Position numbers and translations under genes: made by a program
Source: Pandoraea eparura
GTDB taxonomy: Bacteria; Pseudomonadota; Gammaproteobacteria; Burkholderiales; Burkholderiaceae
NCBI RefSeq assembly: GCF_902459725.1
Contig: NZ_CABPSH010000007.1
Span: 124,001-188,000 of the forward strand
Reading direction: 5' to 3'
Length of the DNA stretch: 64,000 bases
In this document: piece after piece, positions 45,042 through 53,815 of the stretch
Numbering within the stretch: the first letter of the stretch is position 1
Layout: every line of letters begins with the position of its first letter
Notes under the pieces: model-generated
What the model saw: the letters and a program-made list of their open reading frames with translations, nothing else
Told to the model about the DNA's origin: nothing
Database searches by the model: none

Positions 45042-46522
45042 CCAGTTTTCAGACGCGATTCAGGATGCTATTGGCGTTGTACGCTGCTGTTGCTGCTTGG
45101 GTCTGGCTCGGAGTTTTCGTCGAAGCCGGGGGGCGGCATCTCCCCCTCTTTGCGGCGCACCTCGTTGGCGTATTGATCGCTAGCGGCTGCCTTTGGCGAT
45201 GCGGTATAGGTGCATCGCGCTTCAATGCCGTGGATCACTGGAGCGTGCCGGAATCCTTGCAAAGCAAGTGTCTATGGGCATTGCTGATGATTGCTATGGC
45301 AATTGTTGGGGCGCATTTGCACTCGCTGGGGGGGTCACCTCTACTTAGGGTGCTCTCAAGCGACGATTATTTGGAGAACGCGCGCATCCGGCAGGAGGTT
45401 ACTAGTCACAGTAGCGCTTTCTATGCCTACGGCTCAGCGATGCTTATCAAGGCCGTCTTGCCGTTTCTCGTCGTGTACGGAGCGGCGACACGCCGCGCTT
45501 GGTTATGTGCCGCAGCAATGCTCTTGGGATTGGTGTACGGAGTAAGTTTGCTGCAAAAAAGCTATGTGTGGTTCGTTCTCACGCCGTACATCCTCTATCT
45601 AATCGCCCAACGCCGTTATATCCGTTCCGCGTTCATTGCTGCGCTTGCCGTCGGTTCAACGGCGTACTTGGTGATAGTAACCAATAGTTTAAGTTTTAAC
45701 ATTCCGCCGTGGTTGATGGATTGGATCTCGCTTCGCGGTCTGCTGATGCTGATTGTGATCGACGCTGCGATATTCGGTTTTCGTCGATCAGGAATATCGC
45801 CGATTTTTGGAATTCAGCAGTACCCCACAGGCGCCATGACGATTGTGATGATTGCGGCGATATTGGTAGTCCGAGCACCCTACTTGGAAGGATCGCCATC
45901 CGATATCCTAGTTGAACTCATGAATCCAAGTCCCGACGCCGGACATACATACTCGGGAATTAGAAAGCAGCCTCGGCATGCCGATAAGAGGGAAGCTGAG
46001 CGCATCGGGGGAACGACATGGCGAGCGTGGCCGGTCGTGGCAGCGATGGGGGATCGAATATTTCTGGTGCCGGGGCGGGTCGTGTCACAGTGGTTTGATG
46101 CGTTCCCATCGACCTTTTCCTACGAAATGGGCTGCGGCTACCGTTTCGTTGCTCGCCTGCGGTCATGCCAGTTCATTAATAACACCGTACGCATGTATGA
46201 ATTAACAAACCCAGATCTTGTAAACCAAGGCATCGTTGGGACGCTAAACGCCGCACATTTCGCGGAAGACTATGCGAACTTCGGCATCCTCGGGGTGGTT
46301 CTCGCGGGTATGTTGGCAGTGACGGTGCTTGGTGTGGTCGCCGGGTTGCTTGCCGAAGTGGGATTGCCGCTATTTATAGTGCTCAATGCACCGTTTGTAT
46401 TGACGCTGAGCTCGTCCGCACTTCATACGGCGATTCTTTCTGGTGGTTGGCTTCTGATGGTGCTGTTGGCGATGTTATTCCGTCAGGCACCAAAAACCAA
46501 CGTAATCGAGGTAAACGAATAA
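45038..46522 (+). CDS. wzy: Probable O-antigen polymerase (Wzy candidate)
   Basis: A 494-residue multi-pass membrane protein with roughly ten hydrophobic segments and one large hydrophilic loop (about residues 280-410, containing GHTYSGIRKQPRHADKRE and the cysteine-containing GCGYRF, RSCQF). Low sequence conservation is normal for Wzy. Position directly after wzx and the topology support the call; no diagnostic motif is visible. Codon use is AT-richer than the sox genes. The stop TAA overlaps the next ATG (TAATG). Confidence 0.6.
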   Translation: MTSFQTRFRMLLALYAAVAAWVWLGVFVEAGGRHLPLFAAHLVGVLIASGCLWRCGIGASRFNAVDHWSVPESLQSKCLWALLMIAMAIVGAHLHSLGGSPLLRVLSSDDYLENARIRQEVTSHSSAFYAYGSAMLIKAVLPFLVVYGAATRRAWLCAAAMLLGLVYGVSLLQKSYVWFVLTPYILYLIAQRRYIRSAFIAALAVGSTAYLVIVTNSLSFNIPPWLMDWISLRGLLMLIVIDAAIFGFRRSGISPIFGIQQYPTGAMTIVMIAAILVVRAPYLEGSPSDILVELMNPSPDAGHTYSGIRKQPRHADKREAERIGGTTWRAWPVVAAMGDRIFLVPGRVVSQWFDAFPSTFSYEMGCGYRFVARLRSCQFINNTVRMYELTNPDLVNQGIVGTLNAAHFAEDYANFGILGVVLAGMLAVTVLGVVAGLLAEVGLPLFIVLNAPFVLTLSSSALHTAILSGGWLLMVLLAMLFRQAPKTNVIEVNE

Positions 46523-48351
46523 TGTGTGGCATCGCAGGCATCATTAGTCGGACGCATGGCGACGCGGATCTGGTGCGGCTCGAGCAAATGCTCGCAAGCG
46601 TTTTTCACCGAGGCCCGGACGGCGGCGCGGCGGAGAGTTTTGGTAAGGTGGCGTTTGGCCATCGGCGTTTGGCCATTCTCGATTTGAGCGACGAAGGGAA
46701 GCAGCCGATGCATTCGATGGACGACGCCTTTGTTCTGACGTACAACGGCGAGGTATACAACTATGTCGAGCTACGTGAAGAATTGATGTCCTTGGGTTTT
46801 CGTTTTCACTCCACTTCTGACAGCGAAGTCATTCTTGCTGCATACCAGGCTTGGGGGGCGGATTGCGTGAACCGATTCAACGGGATGTGGGCGTTTGCCA
46901 TCCTCGACCGTGCACGGCGTAAGGTGTTCTGTTCCCGGGACCGTTTTGGCGTAAAGCCATTCTATTATGTCGAGGATGATCGTGCCTTTATGTTTGGCTC
47001 AGAGATCAGGCAATTGATCGGCGATGCCAAGCCCCGGGCCAACGAGCGCGTAGTCCTTGATTTCATTGTTACGAGTTTTTCTGATCACGACGAGGACACG
47101 TTTTTTCTGGGCGTGCGCAAGCTTCCTGCGGGATGCAACCTGACTTACGATCTCGCGACAGATGACTATGTGATAGAGCGGTACTACACGATTCCGAAGC
47201 GGCCCGAGTGGCAAGCAAAGTCAGCTGAGGAGGCGTCGCGCGAATACACTTCATTACTCGACGATGCCGTGAAACTGCGGTTGCGCTCCGATGTTCCCGT
47301 TGGCACCTGCTTGAGTGGTGGCCTGGATAGCTCAAGTGTGGCGACGCTCGCGGCGACTCGTTACAAGTCTAATGGCGCCGCCGATCGTTTCGTTGGCATC
47401 ACAGCGGTCAGCGAATCGGCGAGATCGGACGAATCCGCCTTCGCGAAAGATGTTGTCGAGCGTGCGGACCTTGAATGGGTTTCGCTACGTCCTACGTACG
47501 AGGATTTTGTCGCGACATTGCCGGAGGTTGTTAAAGCCCAGGAGGAGCCGTATGCGGGGCCGTCAATCAATATGCAATGGTTTGTTATGAGGGCCGCTCG
47601 GGCGCATGGACTTACGGTGCTGCTCGACGGCCAGGGTGGCGATGAAACGCTGCTTGGCTACGAGAAATACTATGCGGCTCACGTTGCTACAGTGTGGCGA
47701 GAGCGCGGCCCCCTGGCCGCTTGGCGTGCCGTCACTCAAGCGCGGCGCAATAACGCCAAGCTCGGCTTCGTCAACATGGCCAAGTTTATTGTTGGAGGAT
47801 TGTCTGCACCCGCGCGCTACGCGTTCTACCGCTGGCGCCACGGTTATGTGCGCAAGCTGCCGTCGCAGCCGGCACATCTGACAGAATATGCGAAAGCTTG
47901 TTTGGACGAATTCAAACTGCAATCGCTTGAAATGACGACGACGAACCTTCCAATCCTGCTGCGCTATGAGGATAAGAATTCGATGGCGCACAGCATCGAA
48001 ACGCGGCTACCGTTCCTGGACTATAGGGCTGTCGAGGCTGCTTTGTCGATCCGCGCTGAACACAAGATTCGTGGAGGGTGGTCGAAATGGGTTCTTCGGC
48101 GAGGAATGGCGGATCGTTTGCCCGAATCAGTGGCATGGCGCAAGAACAAGTTTGGTTTCGAGGCTCCGGAGGATCTATGGCTGCCTCGGCATGCGCCGCA
48201 CATGCTTGACGCTATCAAGCGCTCTCCTCTGTTGGCCCGCCTGTGTGAACCAACCAAACTTGAAGCGGCATTCGCCGGTATGGATCTTCGCTCACGCTGG
48301 CGCCTATATAGCGTGGCCCTTTGGGAGGACGCATTCGGCGTAAGCGTATGA
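46522..48351 (+). CDS. asnB: AsnB-like glutamine amidotransferase (predicted sugar-uronate amidase)
   Basis: A 609-residue class II amidotransferase. N-terminal MCGIAG nucleophile cysteine, HRGPDGG and YNGEVYNY glutaminase motifs. Then the synthetase PP-loop SGGLDSSSVA (about 263-272) and DGQGGDETLLGY. Stand-alone asparagine synthase is possible. However, AsnB-like proteins in O-antigen clusters (WbpS in P. aeruginosa O6) convert uronic acid carboxyls to carboxamides, and this gene is translationally coupled within the cluster on both sides. That role is inferred. Confidence 0.8.
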   Translation: MCGIAGIISRTHGDADLVRLEQMLASVFHRGPDGGAAESFGKVAFGHRRLAILDLSDEGKQPMHSMDDAFVLTYNGEVYNYVELREELMSLGFRFHSTSDSEVILAAYQAWGADCVNRFNGMWAFAILDRARRKVFCSRDRFGVKPFYYVEDDRAFMFGSEIRQLIGDAKPRANERVVLDFIVTSFSDHDEDTFFLGVRKLPAGCNLTYDLATDDYVIERYYTIPKRPEWQAKSAEEASREYTSLLDDAVKLRLRSDVPVGTCLSGGLDSSSVATLAATRYKSNGAADRFVGITAVSESARSDESAFAKDVVERADLEWVSLRPTYEDFVATLPEVVKAQEEPYAGPSINMQWFVMRAARAHGLTVLLDGQGGDETLLGYEKYYAAHVATVWRERGPLAAWRAVTQARRNNAKLGFVNMAKFIVGGLSAPARYAFYRWRHGYVRKLPSQPAHLTEYAKACLDEFKLQSLEMTTTNLPILLRYEDKNSMAHSIETRLPFLDYRAVEAALSIRAEHKIRGGWSKWVLRRGMADRLPESVAWRKNKFGFEAPEDLWLPRHAPHMLDAIKRSPLLARLCEPTKLEAAFAGMDLRSRWRLYSVALWEDAFGVSV

Positions 48352-49472
48352 CACGGGTTTGCCATTTGACGTCGGCCCATCCTTGGGACGATACGCGGAT
48401 CTTCCATAAGCAAGCGAAGTCGCTTGCGGCGGCGGGCTATGAAGTTCATCTTGTCGCGGCAAAGACCGAATCGAAAATCTGCGACGGCGTGCATGTCCAT
48501 GGTGTTGCCGGTGCTCGCGGCGGCCGACTGGCCCGCATGCTCGGTACAACTTCGCGTGTTTTTCGTGCAGCCAGCGACTTGCGCGCGGATGTCTATCACT
48601 TTCACGATCCAGAGTTACTGCCGTGGGCATGGTTGTTCCGTATGCGGGGAGCTCGGGTTGTCTATGACGTTCATGAGGATTTGCCGCGTGACATCATGAC
48701 AAAGGTATGGATTCCGCTCCGCCTGCGAAAGCTGACAGCTTTTTTTTTCGAGGTTATCGAGAATTTCATCGCATGTCGCATGAGCGCTGTGGTCGCCGCG
48801 ACGCCGCATATTCGCGACCGATTTGAGCGTGCAGGTGCGTATGCCATTGCGGTGTGCAACTTCCCGCGTCTGGAGGAGTTGGTCCCATCGGCACCTGGAG
48901 TCATGCCGCGAAGACAGGTGTGCTATGTCGGCGGTTTGGCTCCCGTGCGCGGACTGCGCGAACTGGTAGAGGCCATCGATAAGGTGCCCGACGCAGAGTT
49001 GGCGCTATGCGGTGATTTCTCGGATGCGTCGTTCGCAGCCGAGTTGCAAGCGTTGCCGGGATGGCGCAAAGTTCGATTCCATGGCTATGTGGGACGGGCG
49101 CGCATTAGTCAAGTGCTTGCAGAGTCCGTCGCGGGATTGGTTGTGCTCAAGCCAGTGCCCAGTTACAAAGACGCATTGCCCGTGAAAATGTTCGAGTACA
49201 TGGCGAGTGGAATTCCAGTTATCGCATCTGATTTTCCCTTGTGGCGCTCGATTGTTGACGGTTCTGGCTGCGGCGTATGTGTCCCGCCTGATTCGCCGGA
49301 GGCGATCGCGCAGGCTGTCGTGTCGCTGCTGAATCGTCCCGACATCGCAAAAGCGTACGGCTTAAACGGCCGCCGTGCGGTTGAGCAGCATTTCAACTGG
49401 GCCAACGAGGCCGTTCGCCTCATCAGCCTGTATCGAGACGTTGCGCCGGATCGCAGGGTAAGTGCAGCATGA
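48348..49472 (+). CDS. GT4-family glycosyltransferase
   Basis: A 374-residue GT-B glycosyltransferase. N-terminal HLTSAHPWDDTRIFHKQ, middle YDVHEDLPRD, C-terminal GGLAPVRGLRELVEA and the donor-site KMFEYMASGIPVIASDFP. It would add one sugar of the O unit; donor and acceptor are unknown. Coupled by ATGA overlaps to asnB and to the next glycosyltransferase. Confidence 0.85.
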   Translation: MTRVCHLTSAHPWDDTRIFHKQAKSLAAAGYEVHLVAAKTESKICDGVHVHGVAGARGGRLARMLGTTSRVFRAASDLRADVYHFHDPELLPWAWLFRMRGARVVYDVHEDLPRDIMTKVWIPLRLRKLTAFFFEVIENFIACRMSAVVAATPHIRDRFERAGAYAIAVCNFPRLEELVPSAPGVMPRRQVCYVGGLAPVRGLRELVEAIDKVPDAELALCGDFSDASFAAELQALPGWRKVRFHGYVGRARISQVLAESVAGLVVLKPVPSYKDALPVKMFEYMASGIPVIASDFPLWRSIVDGSGCGVCVPPDSPEAIAQAVVSLLNRPDIAKAYGLNGRRAVEQHFNWANEAVRLISLYRDVAPDRRVSAA

Positions 49473-50719
49473 GCGCGCTGTCGCAACGGAAACGGATACT
49501 AATCGTATCGCATTACGCTGGGGGCGCACGCCACGGGATGGTGTACCGCAATTATGTGCATGCGCGAGAGTGGGTCAAGGCTGGGCACGAAGTGACGGTA
49601 GTGGCGGCCTCATATTCACATACGCGCCGCGAGCAGCCGGTGGTACCGGGAGCGCACGCGTTGGAACATATCGACGGTATCCGTTATCTCTGGCTTCGCA
49701 CGCCGACCTATAGTCCCAAAAGCATGCTTGGTCGAGTCCTCAGCATGTTCTGGTTTACGATTCGAATGTACGGCCGACACCCGGTGTTGCGCGAATCGTA
49801 TGATGTTGTGATGCTTTCGGTGCCGCAGCCGTTTGCCGTCTATCCAACGCGAGCGATCGCCCGTCGCTCAGCGGCACCGTTGGTCTTGGATATTCGTGAT
49901 CTGTGGCCATTGACGTTGACTCTGCTTGGCGGCACGTCATCCAGGCATCCCTTCATTCGCCTAGTGGGCGCGGCCGAGCGCGCGGCGTGCAGTGCGGCGG
50001 ATCTGGTGACAGCTGTGCCGCGCAATGCTGAGGCATATTTGATGTCACGTGGTTTGCGCAAAGGACGTTTTCTACCTATGGGCAATGGAGTGATGGTCGA
50101 CGAGCTAGGGTGTGAGCAGCTGCCGGCGCAACATAGGGAGTACCTGTCGCAGCTGCGGGCGAGCGGTGCGTTCCTGATTGGATACGCAGGCGCGGTCGGC
50201 CTTGCCAATGCGCTGCATGTAGCCGTAGAGGCCCTTGCGATGCTCAGTTCGAATGTTCACCTCGTGATCGTAGGCGAAGGACCCGAACGGGGGGCACTTC
50301 AATCCAATGCCGAAAGGCTTGGGATCCAGAATCGATTGCATTGGCTAATTCCAGTGCGGCGTGATCAGGTTCCCGATTTTCTTGAGCATGTCGATGTTGC
50401 GTACGCCGGCGCACTTGCATCGCCCCTATATCAATATGGCGCAAGTTTCACCAAGTTGAACGATTACATGATGGCTAGTAAGCCGGTCGTGTACGCCGTA
50501 GGTGATCCAGGCAACGGGGTTGAGGCCTCGGGTTGCGGCGTGTCATGCCCTGCCGAGGACGTCGTGGCTGTTGCGGACGGCATCAAGTGGCTGATGCGGC
50601 TATCGGCGGATGAGCTGGCCGCACTCGGAGATAGAGGACACAACTGGTGTGCGGTTCATCAGGACGCAGCGCGTCAAGCGCAGCAAATACTCGATACGCT
50701 TGAGAGGGGAATCGAATGA
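49469..50719 (+). CDS. WbuB-like glycosyltransferase
   Basis: A 416-residue GT-B enzyme. Motifs HYAGGARHGMVYRN, LDIRDLWP, YAGAVGLANAL, VGEGPERGAL and KLNDYMMASKPVVYA place it near WbuB-type N-acetyl-fucosamine or other amino-sugar transferases. Donor specificity is uncertain. Overlaps both neighbours by ATGA. Confidence 0.82.
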   Translation: MSALSQRKRILIVSHYAGGARHGMVYRNYVHAREWVKAGHEVTVVAASYSHTRREQPVVPGAHALEHIDGIRYLWLRTPTYSPKSMLGRVLSMFWFTIRMYGRHPVLRESYDVVMLSVPQPFAVYPTRAIARRSAAPLVLDIRDLWPLTLTLLGGTSSRHPFIRLVGAAERAACSAADLVTAVPRNAEAYLMSRGLRKGRFLPMGNGVMVDELGCEQLPAQHREYLSQLRASGAFLIGYAGAVGLANALHVAVEALAMLSSNVHLVIVGEGPERGALQSNAERLGIQNRLHWLIPVRRDQVPDFLEHVDVAYAGALASPLYQYGASFTKLNDYMMASKPVVYAVGDPGNGVEASGCGVSCPAEDVVAVADGIKWLMRLSADELAALGDRGHNWCAVHQDAARQAQQILDTLERGIE

Positions 50720-51741
50720 TACCCATCGTGGCGATTATCGCGGCATGCCTGATTTCGCTAGGTGTCACGGCTGCAATGCGGCGCTATGCACTTTCGCGGC
50801 AACTGCTCGACGTACCAAACGAACGCAGCTCGCACACGATTTCAACTCCGCGTGGCGGCGGTGTTGGAATCGTTGCCGCTATGGGTGGACTAGCGCTGAC
50901 GTTGCCGTGGCTCGGATCGACTAGCGTCTCGCTTGCATTGATCTTTGGCGTTTGTGGTGGCTTTGTTGCAGCGCTGGGCTTTCTCGACGATCTCGGCCAT
51001 GTTCCGGCTGGATGGCGTTTGCTTGGCCATTTTGCGGCAGCAACGGCTGCAGTATGGCTGGCGGGGGGATTGCCTGAGGTCGTGGTTTTTGGATACTTAT
51101 TGCCGCTAGGATGGATTGGGCATGTCCTCGCCGTATTCATAGTGGTCTGGATGCTTAACCTTTTCAATTTCATGGACGGCATCGACGGCTTGGCTGGTGT
51201 TGAAGCTGCGCTTTCCGGCGCTATTGGTGGTCTTCTCATAGTGGCGTTTGCCGGAATGCGACATGAGGCATTTTGGTTGTTTGCGGTGGCGGCTGCGGCT
51301 GTTGGGTTTTTGAAATGGAACTGGCCGCCTGCAAAAATCTTCATGGGCGACGCGGGTAGTGGTTTTCTTGGTTTCATATTCGGTATCGCCCCAATCCTGG
51401 CTGCCAGGATTGCACCTGCGTTGTTTTGGGTGATGCTGATTATCCCTGGTGTGTTCGTGGTGGACGCCACCGTCACACTTGTGAGACGCCTGCTGCGGGG
51501 CCTGCGCCCGCACGTTGCGCACAGGAGTCATGCATATCAATACGCATCGCGCATATATGCTGGGCATCGCGCGGTAACGATAGTGTGTGGATTGCTTACG
51601 GCTTGTTGGTGCGGGCCACTGGCCTGGTGCGTTGCGTCAGGACGGCTTGACGGAGCGCTCGCCGTATTAGTTACCTATACTCCGTTGATAGGCTTGGCAC
51701 TAATTCATAAGGCAGGTGCACCGGAGTTACAGGGGCGCTGA
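50716..51741 (+). CDS. wbpL: Undecaprenyl-phosphate glycosyl-1-phosphate transferase (WbpL/MraY family)
   Basis: A 341-residue polytopic membrane enzyme with about ten segments. Motifs are RSSHTISTPRGGGVG, FLDDLGHVPAGWRL, NLFNFMDGIDGLAG, FMGDAGSGFLG and HRSHAYQYASRIYAGH. It loads the first sugar-phosphate of the O unit onto undecaprenyl phosphate. Family substrates are UDP-GlcNAc, UDP-QuiNAc or UDP-FucNAc. Coupled to the preceding glycosyltransferase. Confidence 0.88.
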   Translation: MIPIVAIIAACLISLGVTAAMRRYALSRQLLDVPNERSSHTISTPRGGGVGIVAAMGGLALTLPWLGSTSVSLALIFGVCGGFVAALGFLDDLGHVPAGWRLLGHFAAATAAVWLAGGLPEVVVFGYLLPLGWIGHVLAVFIVVWMLNLFNFMDGIDGLAGVEAALSGAIGGLLIVAFAGMRHEAFWLFAVAAAAVGFLKWNWPPAKIFMGDAGSGFLGFIFGIAPILAARIAPALFWVMLIIPGVFVVDATVTLVRRLLRGLRPHVAHRSHAYQYASRIYAGHRAVTIVCGLLTACWCGPLAWCVASGRLDGALAVLVTYTPLIGLALIHKAGAPELQGR

Positions 51742-51822
51742 ACCCGTAGTAATGCGGAGTTCCATTGACCCGCGGGTCTGCAAGGATCGCATGTCGAAAC
51801 CAAAGAGAACTGTTCGAAGGAC

Positions 51823-53763
51823 ATGAGTGTGAGAAATACCAGGAAGACGCATATTCACCGTCTCTTGAGCGCGCCGCGCCCAACTAAGCAAGCCATTATG
51901 ATAGGGCTTGATATTGCCTTGCTATTGGTCGCCGGCTGGGCGGCTTTCGCATTGCGTTTAAGCCAATGGTATGTGCCTAACCACCGGCAACTATTCTTGA
52001 TTTTAGTCGCGCCGTTATTGGCTTTGCCCGTATTTGTAAAGTGTGGGATGTATCGTTCGGTTATTCGTTACATGGGCGAGTACGCGTTGTGGGCCATCGT
52101 ACGTGCTGTGACCTTCTCGACCGTTCTTTGGGCAGCTCTTGCCTTCCTCACCGAGATGACCGGTTACGCAGGGATGCCGCGTTCGGTTCCATTGTTGTAC
52201 TGGATGCTGGGCACGCTGATGATCGGCGGCAGCCGTTTCCTCGCACGCTGGCTTTTGTGGGTTCCCGTGCGAGAACGTTTCAACGGCCGCCAAGTCCTGA
52301 TCTATGGCGCAGGCGACGCCGGCCGTCAATTATCGGCCTCTCTAGGACAAGGTCGCGATCTGTTCCCGGCTGGCTTTTTGGATGACGCGAAGGGGTTACA
52401 CGGTACGGATGTGGGGGGATTGCGCGTATATCCGCCAGACGCGTTGCCGAAGCTGATTGAGCAGTTTGATATCCGCGACGTAATTGTCACATTACCGAAT
52501 GTGTCAAATGCGCGTCGGCGCGAGGTCGTAGCGTTTCTGGAGACGTTTCCGGTGCGCGTGCGTATTCTGCCGGCGGTGGCCGACATTGCTAGCGGCCGAC
52601 ATCTGGTTAATATGGTTCGTGAGGTCAGTATTAGTGACCTGCTCGGGCGGGATCCTGTAGCGGCCGACCGGACGCTGATGGGCCATTGTATAACCGGCAA
52701 ACGTGTGCTCGTAACCGGTGCAGGTGGTTCCATCGGAGCAGAACTCTGCCGTCAGATTGTTGCCCTGGCTCCTGCTGCGTTGGTGTTGCTCGATTCAAGC
52801 GAGCATGCCCTTTATCAAGTGGAACGTCATATCAGCGCCCAAGCTGACTGTGTCGTGACGCCTTGCCTGGGCTCGGCGGAAGATGCGCCGCTACTCGATG
52901 CCCTGATTCGGGAGTCGGGCATTCAGACGATATATCATGCTGCCGCACACAAGCATGTACCGTTGGTCGAAGCGAATGTCATCGAAGGCGCACGGAACAA
53001 TGTCATTGGCACTTTTACCGTGGCAGATGCGGCGTTTCGACTGGGCGTCGAAACCTTCGTATTGATTTCCACGGACAAGGCGGTGCGCCCGACCAATGTC
53101 ATGGGGGCGACGAAGCGTTGCGCGGAGTTGATCGTGCAGGACTTTGCGCGCCGTGCGATCGTTGGCACGACCGGACAGCGTTTTTGTGCAGTGCGCTTTG
53201 GAAATGTGTTGGGTTCGAGTGGTTCGGTAATCCCGCTGTTTAAGGACCAGATTTCACAGGGTGGTCCGATCACGTTAACACATGAAGATGTGACGCGCTA
53301 CTTCATGTCAATTCATGAGGCCGTAGAATTGGTGATCCAGGCTGGCAGCTTGGCGAAGGGTGGTGAAGTGTTCCTGCTCGACATGGGCGAGCCAGTGAAA
53401 ATTGCAGATCTTGCGCGCAACATGATTCGTCTTGCAGGACATTCAGTTCGAGACGAACATAACCCCGAAGGAGATATCGAGATCCTTGTGACGGGTTTGC
53501 GCCCCGGGGAGAAGCTTTATGAAGAGCTTCTGATCGCAAGTGCAAACGCCCGCGAAACCCTTCATCCTAAAATCATGAGGGCTGATGAACCGTGCTTGAC
53601 GTCGGAACAGATGGAGGCGGTATTAGGTCAGCTGCAACGCGGCATCGACGCGCGCGACGCTGAGGGAGTCCGGGCCTTACTGATGAACATCGCGCTGCGA
53701 ATGGATACGGGAGAGCGGGCGCCAGGCTATGACAGAAGGGCGATTGCAGCAAATCAATTCTGA
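51823..53763 (+). CDS. wbpM: UDP-GlcNAc 4,6-dehydratase (WbpM/CapD family)
   Basis: A 646-residue membrane-anchored protein. N-terminal four-helix region, then a first Rossmann domain (YGAGDAGRQL, about 164-173), then the catalytic Rossmann domain (VTGAGGSIGAELCRQI) with the altered catalytic triad segment STDKAVRPTNVMGATKR (SMK rather than SYK). It makes the 4-keto-6-deoxy sugar that leads to QuiNAc or FucNAc. No 4-reductase gene is visible in the window. Confidence 0.9.
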   Translation: MSVRNTRKTHIHRLLSAPRPTKQAIMIGLDIALLLVAGWAAFALRLSQWYVPNHRQLFLILVAPLLALPVFVKCGMYRSVIRYMGEYALWAIVRAVTFSTVLWAALAFLTEMTGYAGMPRSVPLLYWMLGTLMIGGSRFLARWLLWVPVRERFNGRQVLIYGAGDAGRQLSASLGQGRDLFPAGFLDDAKGLHGTDVGGLRVYPPDALPKLIEQFDIRDVIVTLPNVSNARRREVVAFLETFPVRVRILPAVADIASGRHLVNMVREVSISDLLGRDPVAADRTLMGHCITGKRVLVTGAGGSIGAELCRQIVALAPAALVLLDSSEHALYQVERHISAQADCVVTPCLGSAEDAPLLDALIRESGIQTIYHAAAHKHVPLVEANVIEGARNNVIGTFTVADAAFRLGVETFVLISTDKAVRPTNVMGATKRCAELIVQDFARRAIVGTTGQRFCAVRFGNVLGSSGSVIPLFKDQISQGGPITLTHEDVTRYFMSIHEAVELVIQAGSLAKGGEVFLLDMGEPVKIADLARNMIRLAGHSVRDEHNPEGDIEILVTGLRPGEKLYEELLIASANARETLHPKIMRADEPCLTSEQMEAVLGQLQRGIDARDAEGVRALLMNIALRMDTGERAPGYDRRAIAANQF

Positions 53764-53815
53764 TTCGGTAGTGTGCTACGGGTCTGGGAGCACTTGCTTC
53801 GGCGGTGTTTTGCTG

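Noticed and set aside
46522-48351. AsnB-like gene as plain asparagine synthetase
   Set aside because: Not excluded, but the overlaps with wzy and a glycosyltransferase make a polysaccharide role the better reading.
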